Positions 15,240 through 22,942 of a stretch of 24,460 bases of DNA are shown one piece after another. The position numbers were made by a program, and so were the translations under genes. Source of the stretch: Lachnospiraceae bacterium (GTDB lineage Bacteria > Bacillota > Clostridia > Lachnospirales > Lachnospiraceae); the NCBI GenBank assembly GCA_016301965.1, contig JAEDOO010000011.1, positions 1-24,460 on the forward strand, read 5' to 3'. The first letter of the stretch is position 1. The number at the start of each line of letters is the position of its first letter. A model generated the notes under the pieces. The model worked only from the letters and a program-made list of their open reading frames with translations. It was not told the origin of the DNA and did not search any database.

Positions 15240-15977
15240 TTACATGCACATGCCGCCGTCTACCTGGATCACCTGTCCGGTAATATAGGCAGCTTCATCC
15301 GAAGCGAGGAATGCCGCACAGTTCGCAATATCCTCCGGCTTACCAAATGTTCCCAAGGGAATCTGTGTCAGGATCTGCTCCTGTACCTTTTCCGAAAGGG
15401 CGCCTGTCATCTCTGTATCAATAAATCCCGGTGCAATGGCATTTACCGTAATGCCGCGGGAAGCCAGCTCCTTTGCCGCCGATTTGGTGGCTCCGATCAC
15501 ACCGGCTTTAGATGCCGCATAGTTTACCTGACCTGCATTGCCCATCAGGCCTACGACGGAAGCCATGTTGATGATCCGTCCCTTTTTTGCCTTCAGCATA
15601 TGGCGGGAGACAAAGCGCATCATGTAAAAAGTTCCTTTCAGGTTTGTGTCGATTACCCGTGAAAAATCCTCGTCTGTCATGCGCATCATCAGGCCATCCC
15701 TGGTAATTCCCGCATTGTTTACCAGCACATCGATCCTTCCATACTTTTCCATGACCGCTTTGACAAATCTCTCGCACTGGCCGCAATCCGAAACGTCACA
15801 GCGCCAGGCCTCAGCCTGTCCCCCGGCTGCTTCAATTTCACTTTTTACGGCCAGAGCTCTGTCTTCAGAGCCACAGTAATTGATGATCACCGTCATCCCT
15901 TGGGATGCCAGCTTTTTTGCGATGGCAGCGCCGATGCCCCGGCTGCCGCCTGTAACTACAGCAATTTTCTCAGACAT
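15240..15977 (-). CDS. fabG: 3-oxoacyl-ACP reductase
   Basis: Short-chain dehydrogenase that reduces 3-oxoacyl-ACP with NADPH. The 245 residues start with the Rossmann motif VVTGGSRGIGAAIAK; NNAG occurs in VLVNNAGITRDGLM, the catalytic Ser in INMASVVG, and Tyr and Lys in VNYAASKAG. The C-terminus DEAAYITGQVIQVDGGMCM is typical of FabG. The ATG overlaps the fabD stop by eight bases, and AAGGAGG lies inside the end of fabD, so the two are translationally coupled. Confidence 0.97.
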   Translation of the reverse strand: MSEKIAVVTGGSRGIGAAIAKKLASQGMTVIINYCGSEDRALAVKSEIEAAGGQAEAWRCDVSDCGQCERFVKAVMEKYGRIDVLVNNAGITRDGLMMRMTDEDFSRVIDTNLKGTFYMMRFVSRHMLKAKKGRIINMASVVGLMGNAGQVNYAASKAGVIGATKSAAKELASRGITVNAIAPGFIDTEMTGALSEKVQEQILTQIPLGTFGKPEDIANCAAFLASDEAAYITGQVIQVDGGMCM

Positions 15978-16893
15978 GATATGCCTCCTTTACCTTCTCT
16001 ACATCCGCAAAGGACGATACATTGATCACGTTTGCCTGTCTGTCGATCTTCTTTAAAAAACCTGACAGAGTGCGGCCCGGGCCAATCTCTACAAAAAGAT
16101 CCACACCGATTTCCAGCATGTGAGACAGACTCTGCATAAATCGTACCGGCGAGTAGATCTGCTGACAAAGAAGCGGCATCGTTTCCTGAATATCCGTCAC
16201 TTCCTCTGCCGTCACATTGGTAACATAAGGGATCGATAAGGGTGTAAACTTTACCGACTCCAGCTCTTTTTTCAGCTCATAGGATGCTTCTTTAAGGAAA
16301 GGAGAATGGAACGGGCCATCCACGTTCAGCATCATAGTCCTTCTGGCACCGGCTTCTTTCAGCTTGACCGCCGCCTCTTCCACAGCCTCTTTTTGTCCTG
16401 TGATAACGATCTGACCCGGACAGTTATAGTTGGCAATGGTCACACCCTCCATAGAGGAAAGCACTTCCTCAATAACCTTTTCCTCCAGCGCCAGCACAGC
16501 GCACATGGCACCAAAGCCGGCCGGCACTGCATTCTGCATCAAGATGCCTCTTTTTCTGACCAGACGGATTGCTTCCTCCTCAGAGCATCCGCCGGCCACC
16601 GCAATCGCAGCGTACTCACCAAGGCTTAATCCTGCAGCAATATCCGCCTTTATTCCTTCGGCAGTCAGTACCCTTGTCATAGCCAGACATGTGGTCACCA
16701 GAGCTGCCTGCGTATACGCTGTATGATCCAGAAGATCATTTTTTTCGAAGCAGAGCTTTTTCATATCCAGCTCCAGGATCTCACTGGCACGGTCAAAAAG
16801 ATCTGCAGCCAGCGGGCTGTTTTCATAAAAATCCTGTCCCATGCCTGCACATTGGGATCCCTGTCCCGGGAATAAAAATGCGGTTTTATGCAT
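15970..16893 (-). CDS. fabD: Malonyl-CoA:ACP transacylase
   Basis: FabD loads malonyl groups from malonyl-CoA onto ACP. The 307 residues match the family. The start TAFLFPGQGSQCAGMG is characteristic, the catalytic Ser90 is in GLSLGEYAA, the catalytic His in NVDGPFHSPF, and the C-terminus has VEIGPGRTLSGFLKKI. The ATG overlaps the fabK stop by eight bases and its own stop overlaps fabG by eight bases, so fabK-fabD-fabG are tightly coupled. Confidence 0.97.
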   Translation of the reverse strand: MHKTAFLFPGQGSQCAGMGQDFYENSPLAADLFDRASEILELDMKKLCFEKNDLLDHTAYTQAALVTTCLAMTRVLTAEGIKADIAAGLSLGEYAAIAVAGGCSEEEAIRLVRKRGILMQNAVPAGFGAMCAVLALEEKVIEEVLSSMEGVTIANYNCPGQIVITGQKEAVEEAAVKLKEAGARRTMMLNVDGPFHSPFLKEASYELKKELESVKFTPLSIPYVTNVTAEEVTDIQETMPLLCQQIYSPVRFMQSLSHMLEIGVDLFVEIGPGRTLSGFLKKIDRQANVINVSSFADVEKVKEAYHV

Positions 16894-17824
16894 AGATACC
16901 TGTTCCTTTCAGTAAAGCATCTGTCTCTTTTACAAGACGATCGATCAGTTCTTTGCAAGAGATTTTATCTCTTACAAGTCCGGCACTCTGACCGGCCATC
17001 ACGCTGCCTCTTTTTACATCACCCTCCTGCACCGCACGACGGAGTCCGCCGAGAGTCAGCATCTCCAGTTCCTCAAAGGTAGCACCGGCTTTTTCTTTCT
17101 CCAGATATTCTCTGGTCACTTCATTTCGCAGAACACGTACCGGATGACCGGTGGAACGTCCTGTAACTCGGGTGTCGATATCCTTTGCCTTGATGACCTG
17201 ATCTTTATAGTTTTGATGTACCTGACATTCCGTTGTCGGAATAAATACAGTCCCCATCTGAACCGCCTTTGCGCCAAGCATAAATGCAGCGGCAATACCG
17301 CGGCCATCTGCCATACCGCCGGCCGCAATCACCGGGATATGTACCGCATCCACCACCTGGGGAACCAGAGTCATGGTAGTACTCTCACCGATATGACCGC
17401 CGGACTCACAGCCCTCTGCGATCACTGCATCAGCTCCACAGCGCTCCATACGCTTTGCCAGAGCTACAGAAGCTACTACCGGAATCACACGGATACCGGC
17501 GGATTTCCACAAATCCATGTACTTTTCCGGATTGCCGGCACCTGTTGTCACAACCTTAACACCTTCTTCAGCTACCACTTTTGCGATTTCATCCGCATAA
17601 GGACTCATCAGCATGATATTTACGCCAAAAGGTTTATCTGTCAGCTTTTTTGCTTCGCGGACCTGCTCTCTAACCCAGTCCGCCGGCGCATTGGCTGCAC
17701 CGATGATGCCCAGGCCGCCCGCATTGGATACAGCCGCAGCCAGATGATATTCTGCTACCCAGGCCATGCCACCCTGAATAATGGGATATTCAATACCCAG
17801 AAGCTCTGTGATCTCTGTCTTCAT
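16886..17824 (-). CDS. fabK: Enoyl-ACP reductase II (FMN-dependent)
   Basis: FabK is the flavin-dependent enoyl-ACP reductase that completes each elongation cycle in many Firmicutes in place of FabI. The 312-residue TIM barrel has YPIIQGGMAWVAEYHLAAAV and NAGGLGIIG at the N-terminus, GVNIMLMSPYADE, EGCESGGHIGE, VIAAGGMADGRGIAAAFMLG and QMGTVFIPTTEC. The same fold includes nitronate monooxygenases, but the place between acpP and fabD in a fab operon makes FabK by far the best call. FabK enzymes are known to be insensitive to triclosan. AGAGG precedes the ATG; the gene starts 21 bases after acpP. Confidence 0.96.
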   Translation of the reverse strand: MKTEITELLGIEYPIIQGGMAWVAEYHLAAAVSNAGGLGIIGAANAPADWVREQVREAKKLTDKPFGVNIMLMSPYADEIAKVVAEEGVKVVTTGAGNPEKYMDLWKSAGIRVIPVVASVALAKRMERCGADAVIAEGCESGGHIGESTTMTLVPQVVDAVHIPVIAAGGMADGRGIAAAFMLGAKAVQMGTVFIPTTECQVHQNYKDQVIKAKDIDTRVTGRSTGHPVRVLRNEVTREYLEKEKAGATFEELEMLTLGGLRRAVQEGDVKRGSVMAGQSAGLVRDKISCKELIDRLVKETDALLKGTGIYA

Positions 17825-17845
17825 ATTTGTTTCCTCTTATTCTAA

Positions 17846-18070
17846 TTACTGATGATCCTCGATGTATTTTGCCACATCAGCAACAGTTGCCAGGTTCTCC
17901 AGATCCTCAGACGGAATCTCAATACCAAACTCCTCTTCCAGCTCCATAACCAGTTCAAAGAGATCCAGGGAATCTACACCCAGATCCTCTTTAAAAGAAG
18001 CTGTCTCGCTGATGGAATCTGTGTCAATGCCTAAATGTTCTGCTGTAAGTGCGATAATTTTCTCTGTCAT
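17846..18070 (-). CDS. acpP: Acyl carrier protein
   Basis: Small acidic carrier of fatty-acid intermediates, 74 residues, with the phosphopantetheine Ser34 in LGVDSLDLFELVMELEEEFG. Helix 2 and the acidic recognition surface are standard, and the C-terminus is VADVAKYIEDHQ. AGGAG lies before the ATG at good spacing. It sits 64 bases after fabH and 21 before fabK. Confidence 0.97.
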   Translation of the reverse strand: MTEKIIALTAEHLGIDTDSISETASFKEDLGVDSLDLFELVMELEEEFGIEIPSEDLENLATVADVAKYIEDHQ

Positions 18071-18134
18071 TTTTGTTTTCTCCTATTCTCATTTTTATAT
18101 TTTTTGTATTTATCTTTACCGGAAAATCCGGAAG

Positions 18135-19094
18135 TTACCATTCCAGTACCGCTGCGCTCCAGGTCAGACCTGCGCCAAATCCAGCCAGTACGATCTTGTC
18201 GCCGCGATGAAGTTCTCCCTTCCGGTTCATCTCATCCAGAAGGATAGGAATACTTGCGGAAGAAGTGTTTCCACAGTGATCCACATTCATCGGAAATTTA
18301 TCCAGTGGTTCTTTCAGATGACGTGCTACAGCCTCTGTGATCCTGCGATTCGCCTGATGAAGGATAAAAAAGCGGATATCCTCCTGTTTTAGTCCATTTT
18401 TTTTCAGAACCTCCCGGATCACCTCCGGAACCTGACGAACGGCAAACTTAAACACCGCCTGTCCGTCCATCTGCATGTAATATTGTGGATCGGTAAAATT
18501 GTCGATTTCACCGCTGTGACGGCTTCTCAGAAGAAGTGCATCTTTTTTACTGCCATCAGAATGACCTGCAGGCAGATAAAATGGTCTGGAAGAGTTTTTC
18601 AGAATCACTGCGCCCGCTCCGTCTCCAAACAGGATGCAGGTGCCTCTGTCTTTCCAGTTCATCAGATGACTCATACACTCACTGCCGATAATCAATGCCG
18701 TCTTATACATACCGGTCTCAATACCGCTTAACGCGGTATGGTATGCCATGAGAAATCCGCTGCAGGCCGCATTCAGATCAAAGCATACCGCATTTGCCGC
18801 ACCGATCTGCTGCTGCACTTCACAGGCTGCACAGGGCAAAATATGTTCTGCCGAAATGGTACTGACCACCAGAAGATCGATCTCACCGGCCTCCATGTCT
18901 GCCTGCTCAAGAGCGCTCTTTGCTGCCTGAACAGCCATGGATACGCAGGTCTCTTCCCGTACGATATGTCTGCTCTCTATTCCCGTTCTTTCCCGGATCC
19001 AGGCATCACTAGTTTCTACATACTGTGTCCATTCCTCATTTGTCATCCGATAGGCCGGAAGACAGGAACCTGTTCCACAGATGAATGCTGCCAT
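18135..19094 (-). CDS. fabH: 3-oxoacyl-ACP synthase III
   Basis: FabH starts chain synthesis by condensing acetyl-CoA (or a branched acyl-CoA) with malonyl-ACP. It has 319 residues, the standard length. The catalytic triad is Cys111 in LNAACSGFLM, His in FILHQANRRI and Asn in DHCGNTSSASIP. WIRERTGIESR near the N-terminus and GFGAGLTWSAAVLEW at the C-terminus are typical. It is the first gene of the operon, preceded by AGGGGGA, a strong promoter and FabT-like boxes. Primer preference cannot be judged by eye. Confidence 0.96.
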   Translation of the reverse strand: MAAFICGTGSCLPAYRMTNEEWTQYVETSDAWIRERTGIESRHIVREETCVSMAVQAAKSALEQADMEAGEIDLLVVSTISAEHILPCAACEVQQQIGAANAVCFDLNAACSGFLMAYHTALSGIETGMYKTALIIGSECMSHLMNWKDRGTCILFGDGAGAVILKNSSRPFYLPAGHSDGSKKDALLLRSRHSGEIDNFTDPQYYMQMDGQAVFKFAVRQVPEVIREVLKKNGLKQEDIRFFILHQANRRITEAVARHLKEPLDKFPMNVDHCGNTSSASIPILLDEMNRKGELHRGDKIVLAGFGAGLTWSAAVLEW

Positions 19095-19117
19095 AGCTTC
19101 ATCCCCCTGTTTTTTAT

Positions 19118-19177
19118 TTTGGCTTTCAAAGAATACGCTCTTTTATTTTGTTTGTCAAGCAATTTGACTCTCAAATT
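19118..19177 (-). promoter_or_regulatory. FabT-like operators at the fab promoter
   Basis: Just upstream of the -35 box, AATTTGA-GAG-TCAAATT (19161-19177) is a perfect palindrome of the form TTTGA-N3-TCAAA, resembling sites bound by the MarR-family repressor FabT in streptococci and lactococci. A second, imperfect copy TTTGA-AAG-CCAAA (19118-19130) touches the -10 box. Binding there would block RNA polymerase. In FabT systems, binding is strengthened by acyl-ACP, giving feedback control. No marR/fabT gene lies next to fabH here. Confidence 0.6.
19130..19158 (-). promoter_or_regulatory. Promoter of the fab operon
   Basis: A perfect TTGACA (19158-19153), a 17-base spacer and TATTCT (19135-19130) on the minus strand, about 35 bases upstream of the fabH ATG. 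Confidence 0.8.
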
Positions 19178-19225
19178 TATTTTTTATAAATTGTTCCAGA
19201 TTTGTTAATATTACCTCTGAACAGC

Positions 19226-19277
19226 AAAAGAGCGTTTATCGCACAGCTGTGTTACTCTGTGCGATAAACGCCCTTTT
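19226..19277. terminator. Strong bidirectional intrinsic terminator
   Basis: GCGTTTATCGCACAG pairs perfectly with CTGTGCGATAAACGC (15 bp), and the stem extends through AAAAG/CTTTT with one wobble, giving A- and T-rich flanks on both strands. On the minus strand it ends the methyltransferase-DUF1294-acylphosphatase unit and insulates the fab promoter. Confidence 0.92.
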
Positions 19278-19281
19278 CTTC

Positions 19282-19429
19282 CTATATTAATGTTATTTTA
19301 AAAAACTGCCGGCTCCGGTTCACTGGTGGACCGATAACTTTCTGCCAGATGTCGGAGTTTGCAGCGAAACCCAACGCCTTGTACCCGTCCATAAAAAGTA
19401 AAGGCTTCCCGTACTTTCTCTTCCGCCAT
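19282..19429 (-). pseudogene. Acylphosphatase remnant with internal deletion
   Basis: Reading minus from the ATG at 19429 gives MAEEKVREAFTFYGRVQGVG followed by FRCKLRHLAESYR. GRVQGVGFR is the acylphosphatase signature with the catalytic Arg. Acylphosphatases are about 90 residues, but this frame stops after 43 codons at 19298, and the catalytic Asn motif (GWVxN) is absent. In another frame the following bases read PPVNRSRQFFKITLI and stop at 19282, which resembles the usual C-terminal strand (RxFxI). So the middle, roughly 40 to 45 codons, seems to have been lost out of frame near 19325-19335. GTGGGG precedes the ATG, 11 bases after the DUF1294 stop. The N-terminal identification is firm; the C-terminal remnant is an inference. 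Confidence 0.75.
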
Positions 19430-19440
19430 ATTTGCCCCAC

Positions 19441-19713
19441 TCAATTCAAGCGCCCCAGGGCAAAAAACCAGATCAGCACATGTACGGCAAAAAGTACCGG
19501 CACACCAATGAAAAACTTTGGTTTCTTTGTCTTATGATGGAAAAAATACATAGCGATCCAGGCCGCCGGACTGCCGCCCACAGCTGCCAGTCCCAGAAGC
19601 ACAGACTCCTTAATACGCCATTCGCCCCTGCGGGCCTTATACTTATCCGCTCCATACAGAAGAAACGTAAAAATATTGATAATCAAAAGATACCCTAATA
19701 TTGCTTCTCTCAT
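19441..19713 (-). CDS. DUF1294 small membrane protein (YsdA-like)
   Basis: A 90-residue membrane protein of the DUF1294 family. It has an N-terminal hydrophobic segment (ILGYLLIINIFTFLLYGADK), the family core YKARRGEWRIKESVLLGLAA, GGSPAAWIAMYFFHHKTKKPKF, and a C-terminal segment FFIGVPVLFAVHVLIWFFA. Function is unknown; some relatives are fused to cold-shock domains. Its ATG overlaps the stop of the upstream methyltransferase (ATGA), so the two are coupled, and the broken acylphosphatase follows after 11 bases. Confidence 0.9.
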   Translation of the reverse strand: MREAILGYLLIINIFTFLLYGADKYKARRGEWRIKESVLLGLAAVGGSPAAWIAMYFFHHKTKKPKFFIGVPVLFAVHVLIWFFALGRLN

Positions 19714-20537
19714 TCTCTGCGTCCCCCTTTTCGCCCAAGCTCCCAGAATGCCACGGCACTGGCCGCCGCCACATTTAAAGAATCCACACCTGCTGCCATG
19801 GGTATTTTCACCGTATAATCACAGCGGTCTATGGTCTCCTCCTCCAGTCCTTCGCCCTCTGTGCCCAGAATGATCGCCAGCCTCTCCTCAGAAAGCAGCT
19901 TTGGATCATCAATCGCCACCGTATCCCTGCGAAGAGCCATGGCCACAGTCCGAAAGCCCATTGTTTTTAAAAACTCCATCCAATCCACATCTTCAGAAAA
20001 AAATGCCCAGGGGATCTGAAACACCGTGCCCATACTCACCCGAATCGCCCGCCGATACAACGGATCACTGCAGTCCGGTGTCAAAAGCACCCCGTCCATG
20101 CCAAGAGCTGCCGCAGAACGGATAATGGCACCCACATTGGTAGGATTTACCACATGCTCCAGTATGGCCAGCCGACAGGAACCGCAGCACAGCTTCTCCG
20201 GTTTTGGCGCTGCAGGTCTTTTCATGGCACAAAGCATACCCCGGGTAAGCTTAAAGCCGGTAAGCTGCGTCAATACAGAAAAAGGCGCTGTATACACGGG
20301 GACCTGTACAAGTCTCGCCAGCACCGATGCCGCTTCCCCCTCGATCTGCCGATCCTCCACAAGACAGGACACCGGCACACAGCCGGCATCCAGTGCCCTC
20401 TCAATCACCTTGGGACTCTCTGCGATGAACAATCCCTTCTCCGGTTCGTGCCGATTCAAAAGCTGTCCTTCCGACATCCGGGCATACACATCCAGCGCCG
20501 GATCATCAAAATCTGAGATCTGTCTGATATCCGCCAT
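19710..20537 (-). CDS. SpoU (TrmH) family RNA 2'-O-methyltransferase
   Basis: S-adenosylmethionine-dependent enzyme of the SPOUT class that methylates ribose 2'-OH in tRNA or rRNA. The 275 residues contain an N-terminal substrate-binding domain (GLFIAESPKVIERALDAGCV) and the three SpoU motifs: VVNPTNVGAIIRSAAALG, LAIILGTEGEGL and IPMAAGVDSLNVAAASAVAF. The start MADIRQISDFDDPALDVYAR at 20537 has TGGAG at fair spacing; a further in-frame ATG 27 bases upstream lacks one. The exact RNA target cannot be named. It lies 78 bases after the NifX-FKBP gene and overlaps DUF1294 by ATGA. Confidence 0.92.
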   Translation of the reverse strand: MADIRQISDFDDPALDVYARMSEGQLLNRHEPEKGLFIAESPKVIERALDAGCVPVSCLVEDRQIEGEAASVLARLVQVPVYTAPFSVLTQLTGFKLTRGMLCAMKRPAAPKPEKLCCGSCRLAILEHVVNPTNVGAIIRSAAALGMDGVLLTPDCSDPLYRRAIRVSMGTVFQIPWAFFSEDVDWMEFLKTMGFRTVAMALRRDTVAIDDPKLLSEERLAIILGTEGEGLEEETIDRCDYTVKIPMAAGVDSLNVAAASAVAFWELGRKGGRRE

Positions 20538-20615
20538 CTCATTACTCCATTTCCAGTCATACATCCAATTTTGCGTCCAATCCCTTTGCCCGAAACACCA
20601 GCATAGACTATAAGG

Positions 20616-21482
20616 TTATTTTACTTCCACCAGCTCAATCTTAAAATTCAGCTCTTTTCCTGCCATCTCATGATTGGCATCCAGGGTAATAGTCATCTCA
20701 TCCTTTGCGGTAACCTTTACCGGGAAGGGCTGGCCCATGGCATTGGACAGGTATACCTGCTGGCCCACGCTCAAGTCTTCAGAACCGGGAAGCTGTGCGA
20801 TCTCAAAGGTCATAACAGCGTTGGGATCCGGCATACCGTAGGCTTCCTCCGGCATCAGATGTACATTGACGATCTGTCCCACTTCCATATCCACAACCGC
20901 AGCATCAAAGCCCGGAATCATCTGGCCGGCACCGCAGATAAATTCCAGCAGCTCTCCACGGTCGTAAGAAGAATCAAACTGGCTGCCGTCATTGAAGGTA
21001 CCCTGATAGTGTACGCGGCAGGTCTTGCCGGCATTCTTTCCTTCCAGTGTGATGGTGACATGTCCTCCACAGCCCCCGCAGGAATGCTCTGCACTTCCGC
21101 AGCCATGCTCGCCACAGCCGTGTTCGCCACAGGAATGACCTTCTTCATGGTCATGGTGATGACAATTGGAACCGGTGGAGACCAGTTCGCCTCTTAAGTA
21201 AGCTTCTACGGCTTCATCGGTATTTCCCTCTGCTCCGGCGATCATGGAAATGCCGGCCTCTTCCAGAGCTGCCTGCGCACCGCCGCCGATGCCGCCGCAG
21301 ATCAGGACATCAATACCTTCCCCTGCCAGAAGACCGGCCAGAGCTCCGTGACCGGTGCCGTTGGATCCGATGATCTCGCTGGAAACCACCTTATTATCTT
21401 CTACATCATATACCTTAAAATTCTCTGTTCTTCCAAAATGCTGAAAAACATTTCCGTTGTCGTAGGTTACTGCGATTTTCAT
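20616..21482 (-). CDS. NifX-like / Cys-His-rich linker / SlyD-like FKBP fusion protein
   Basis: A 288-residue protein of three parts. Residues 1-105 (MKIAVTYDNGNVFQHFGRTE, GHGALAGLLAGEGIDVLICG, GGIGGGAQAALEEAGI) match the NifX/NifB C-terminal cofactor-binding domain found in small iron-sulfur or FeMo-cofactor binding proteins. Residues 107-141 hold 6 Cys and 9 His in 35 residues, including the repeat CGEHGCGEHGCG, a likely metal-binding stretch. Residues 142-288 form a SlyD-type FKBP peptidyl-prolyl isomerase (RVHYQGTFNDGSQFDSS, LEFICGAGQMIPGFD, PEEAYGMPDPN) with a flap insert and the ending DANHEMAGKELNFKIELVEV. GGAGGG lies before the ATG at 21482. A role in metal delivery coupled to protein folding is an inference. 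No signal peptide, so cytoplasmic. Confidence 0.9.
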   Translation of the reverse strand: MKIAVTYDNGNVFQHFGRTENFKVYDVEDNKVVSSEIIGSNGTGHGALAGLLAGEGIDVLICGGIGGGAQAALEEAGISMIAGAEGNTDEAVEAYLRGELVSTGSNCHHHDHEEGHSCGEHGCGEHGCGSAEHSCGGCGGHVTITLEGKNAGKTCRVHYQGTFNDGSQFDSSYDRGELLEFICGAGQMIPGFDAAVVDMEVGQIVNVHLMPEEAYGMPDPNAVMTFEIAQLPGSEDLSVGQQVYLSNAMGQPFPVKVTAKDEMTITLDANHEMAGKELNFKIELVEVK

Positions 21483-21565
21483 GCTATTCCCTCCAAATAA
21501 TTTCTTTTTCGTATAATGAACCATGGTAGCACAGATTGGTAAAAAACTCCACTCAAAATGAAAAG

Positions 21566-21606
21566 CTGAGGCAAATAGAAGATTTCTTGTTCTTCATCTG
21601 CCTCAG
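21566..21606 (-). terminator. Terminator after the histidine kinase gene
   Basis: CTGAGGCA and TGCCTCAG form a perfect 8-bp outer stem with an inner GAAGA/TCTTC stem. On the minus strand it is followed by CTTTTCATTTTG, a moderate T-tract. It lies 10 bases after the kinase stop and separates the two-component operon from the NifX-FKBP gene. Confidence 0.75.
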
Positions 21607-21616
21607 TCAAAACTTT

Positions 21617-22942
21617 TTATCTTTCATTTTTCAGCGGAATCAAAATCTTCAGTTCAAACCAGTTATCCGTCTGGCTGGCCATTGCGGAACCTCCGTACTT
21701 CTCCACCGTTTTTAACATACTCTTCATGCCATAACCATGGTAACGCTTATCCTTTTTGGTGGTCAAAGGCATACCATTTTTGAACCGTATCTTTTCCTCA
21801 CAGTAATTCTGTATACGTATGCGCAAAAACTGCTTTTCTCCGGAAACATAAAGGCCTACCAGTCGTTTGCCTTCCTTTTGCTTTTCGGCACTCTCAATGG
21901 CATTATCCAGCATATTGCCAAACAGGGAACTTACATCCATATCCTCCATAAAGGACAGAAGCTCTCCATCCACCATGATCTTAAGTTCAATACCTTTTTT
22001 CTGACAGTACACGCTTTTGGTCATAAGTACCGCATCCAGTACCTTGTTGCCCGTCTTGTTCTGCGTCTCATAGATCCTGATCTCCCGCTCCATCTGCTCC
22101 AGATAGCCCATACTCTTCTCTGTATCGGCCTCCGCCTTGAGTATGGCGATCTGATGCTTCAGATCATGATACTTCTGGTTTACCAGATCAATGGATTCCT
22201 GCGACAGCTGATAATTTCTGTACTGCATATCCATGATATTGTGCAGTGTGTCTTTTTCAAAGCGCATCTGCACTTCCTTTATCTGAAAATGATAGGCATA
22301 CAGAACCGCCAGACCACTTAAATCCACCAGCGTACGGATAATAAAAATATCCGATGCCATCCCTCCGCTGAACAGACCGTTCCTGTCAAGATAACTGAGA
22401 TTGCTTACCCCAAATACAGCACCGGAAATCACGGCAACCACCAAAAGCTCCCGTCCTGTGATATGAAGCTCCTCGGTATCCTGGTGAAGCTTCTTTTCCA
22501 GCAGATAAAAAAAGCTGTAAATCACGGTATATACCACAGCGATCTCCAGCCATTTCCACAGCTGTGAATCTGCCACTGACAGTCTTTTGGAAAAATGATA
22601 GTAGATCTGCCAGCACAGAGATGCCGCGAATTCCCCATTGATAAATGCCTTCAGACAATAATAACAGGCCTGAAGAAAGGTAAATTCACAGCCCAAAAAC
22701 AGATCCGCCAGCATAAGGGCTATAATTATACACATCGACGGAATAAAAAGCCACGATCTGACGCCATCCGTCAGGATCATAAATCCTAAAAGCAGAGAAA
22801 AAATCCCCGCATGCATGGCAGCAGCTTTCCATGATCTGATTCTTCTTCTGTTGGTCATGATAATCACCAGACAGGAAAATATATAGGAAACTGCATAAAA
22901 ATAGCCCGGTGTGTTCAAAATATCAGCTGCATTTGTACTCAT
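21617..22942 (-). CDS. AgrC-like sensor histidine kinase (GHKL, HPK10 type)
   Basis: Membrane sensor kinase of 441 residues. The first 220 residues contain about six hydrophobic segments with no large outer domain, as in AgrC/ComD-type peptide sensors. The cytoplasmic part has a coiled stretch, the H-box around His259 (NQKYHDLKHQIAIL), an N-box with Asn347 (LFGNMLDNAIESA) and a reduced G-box HGYGMKSM in the ATPase domain. The kinase is expected to phosphorylate the adjacent LytTR regulator, whose stop overlaps its ATG (ATGA). The signal is unknown: no agrB or agrD-like gene is visible next to it. Confidence 0.92.
   Translation of the reverse strand: MSTNAADILNTPGYFYAVSYIFSCLVIIMTNRRRIRSWKAAAMHAGIFSLLLGFMILTDGVRSWLFIPSMCIIIALMLADLFLGCEFTFLQACYYCLKAFINGEFAASLCWQIYYHFSKRLSVADSQLWKWLEIAVVYTVIYSFFYLLEKKLHQDTEELHITGRELLVVAVISGAVFGVSNLSYLDRNGLFSGGMASDIFIIRTLVDLSGLAVLYAYHFQIKEVQMRFEKDTLHNIMDMQYRNYQLSQESIDLVNQKYHDLKHQIAILKAEADTEKSMGYLEQMEREIRIYETQNKTGNKVLDAVLMTKSVYCQKKGIELKIMVDGELLSFMEDMDVSSLFGNMLDNAIESAEKQKEGKRLVGLYVSGEKQFLRIRIQNYCEEKIRFKNGMPLTTKKDKRYHGYGMKSMLKTVEKYGGSAMASQTDNWFELKILIPLKNER

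Noticed and set aside
14212..15288. Long open frame on the plus strand opposite fabF (358 codons)
   Set aside because: It is the antisense shadow of fabF, with His/Cys/Arg-rich composition and no recognisable domain.
17144..17845. Open frame on the plus strand opposite fabK (233 codons)
   Set aside because: Antisense shadow of fabK; no ribosome site and no domain.
19349..19537. Small plus-strand frame between the terminator and DUF1294
   Set aside because: It is antisense to the acylphosphatase remnant and DUF1294; the minus-strand GRVQGVGFR signature explains the region better.
20918..21197. Cys/His-codon repeats around 21,060-21,180 as a DNA-level repeat array
   Set aside because: The repetition follows from the CGEHGCGEHGCG protein segment, is short and does not extend beyond the coding sequence.
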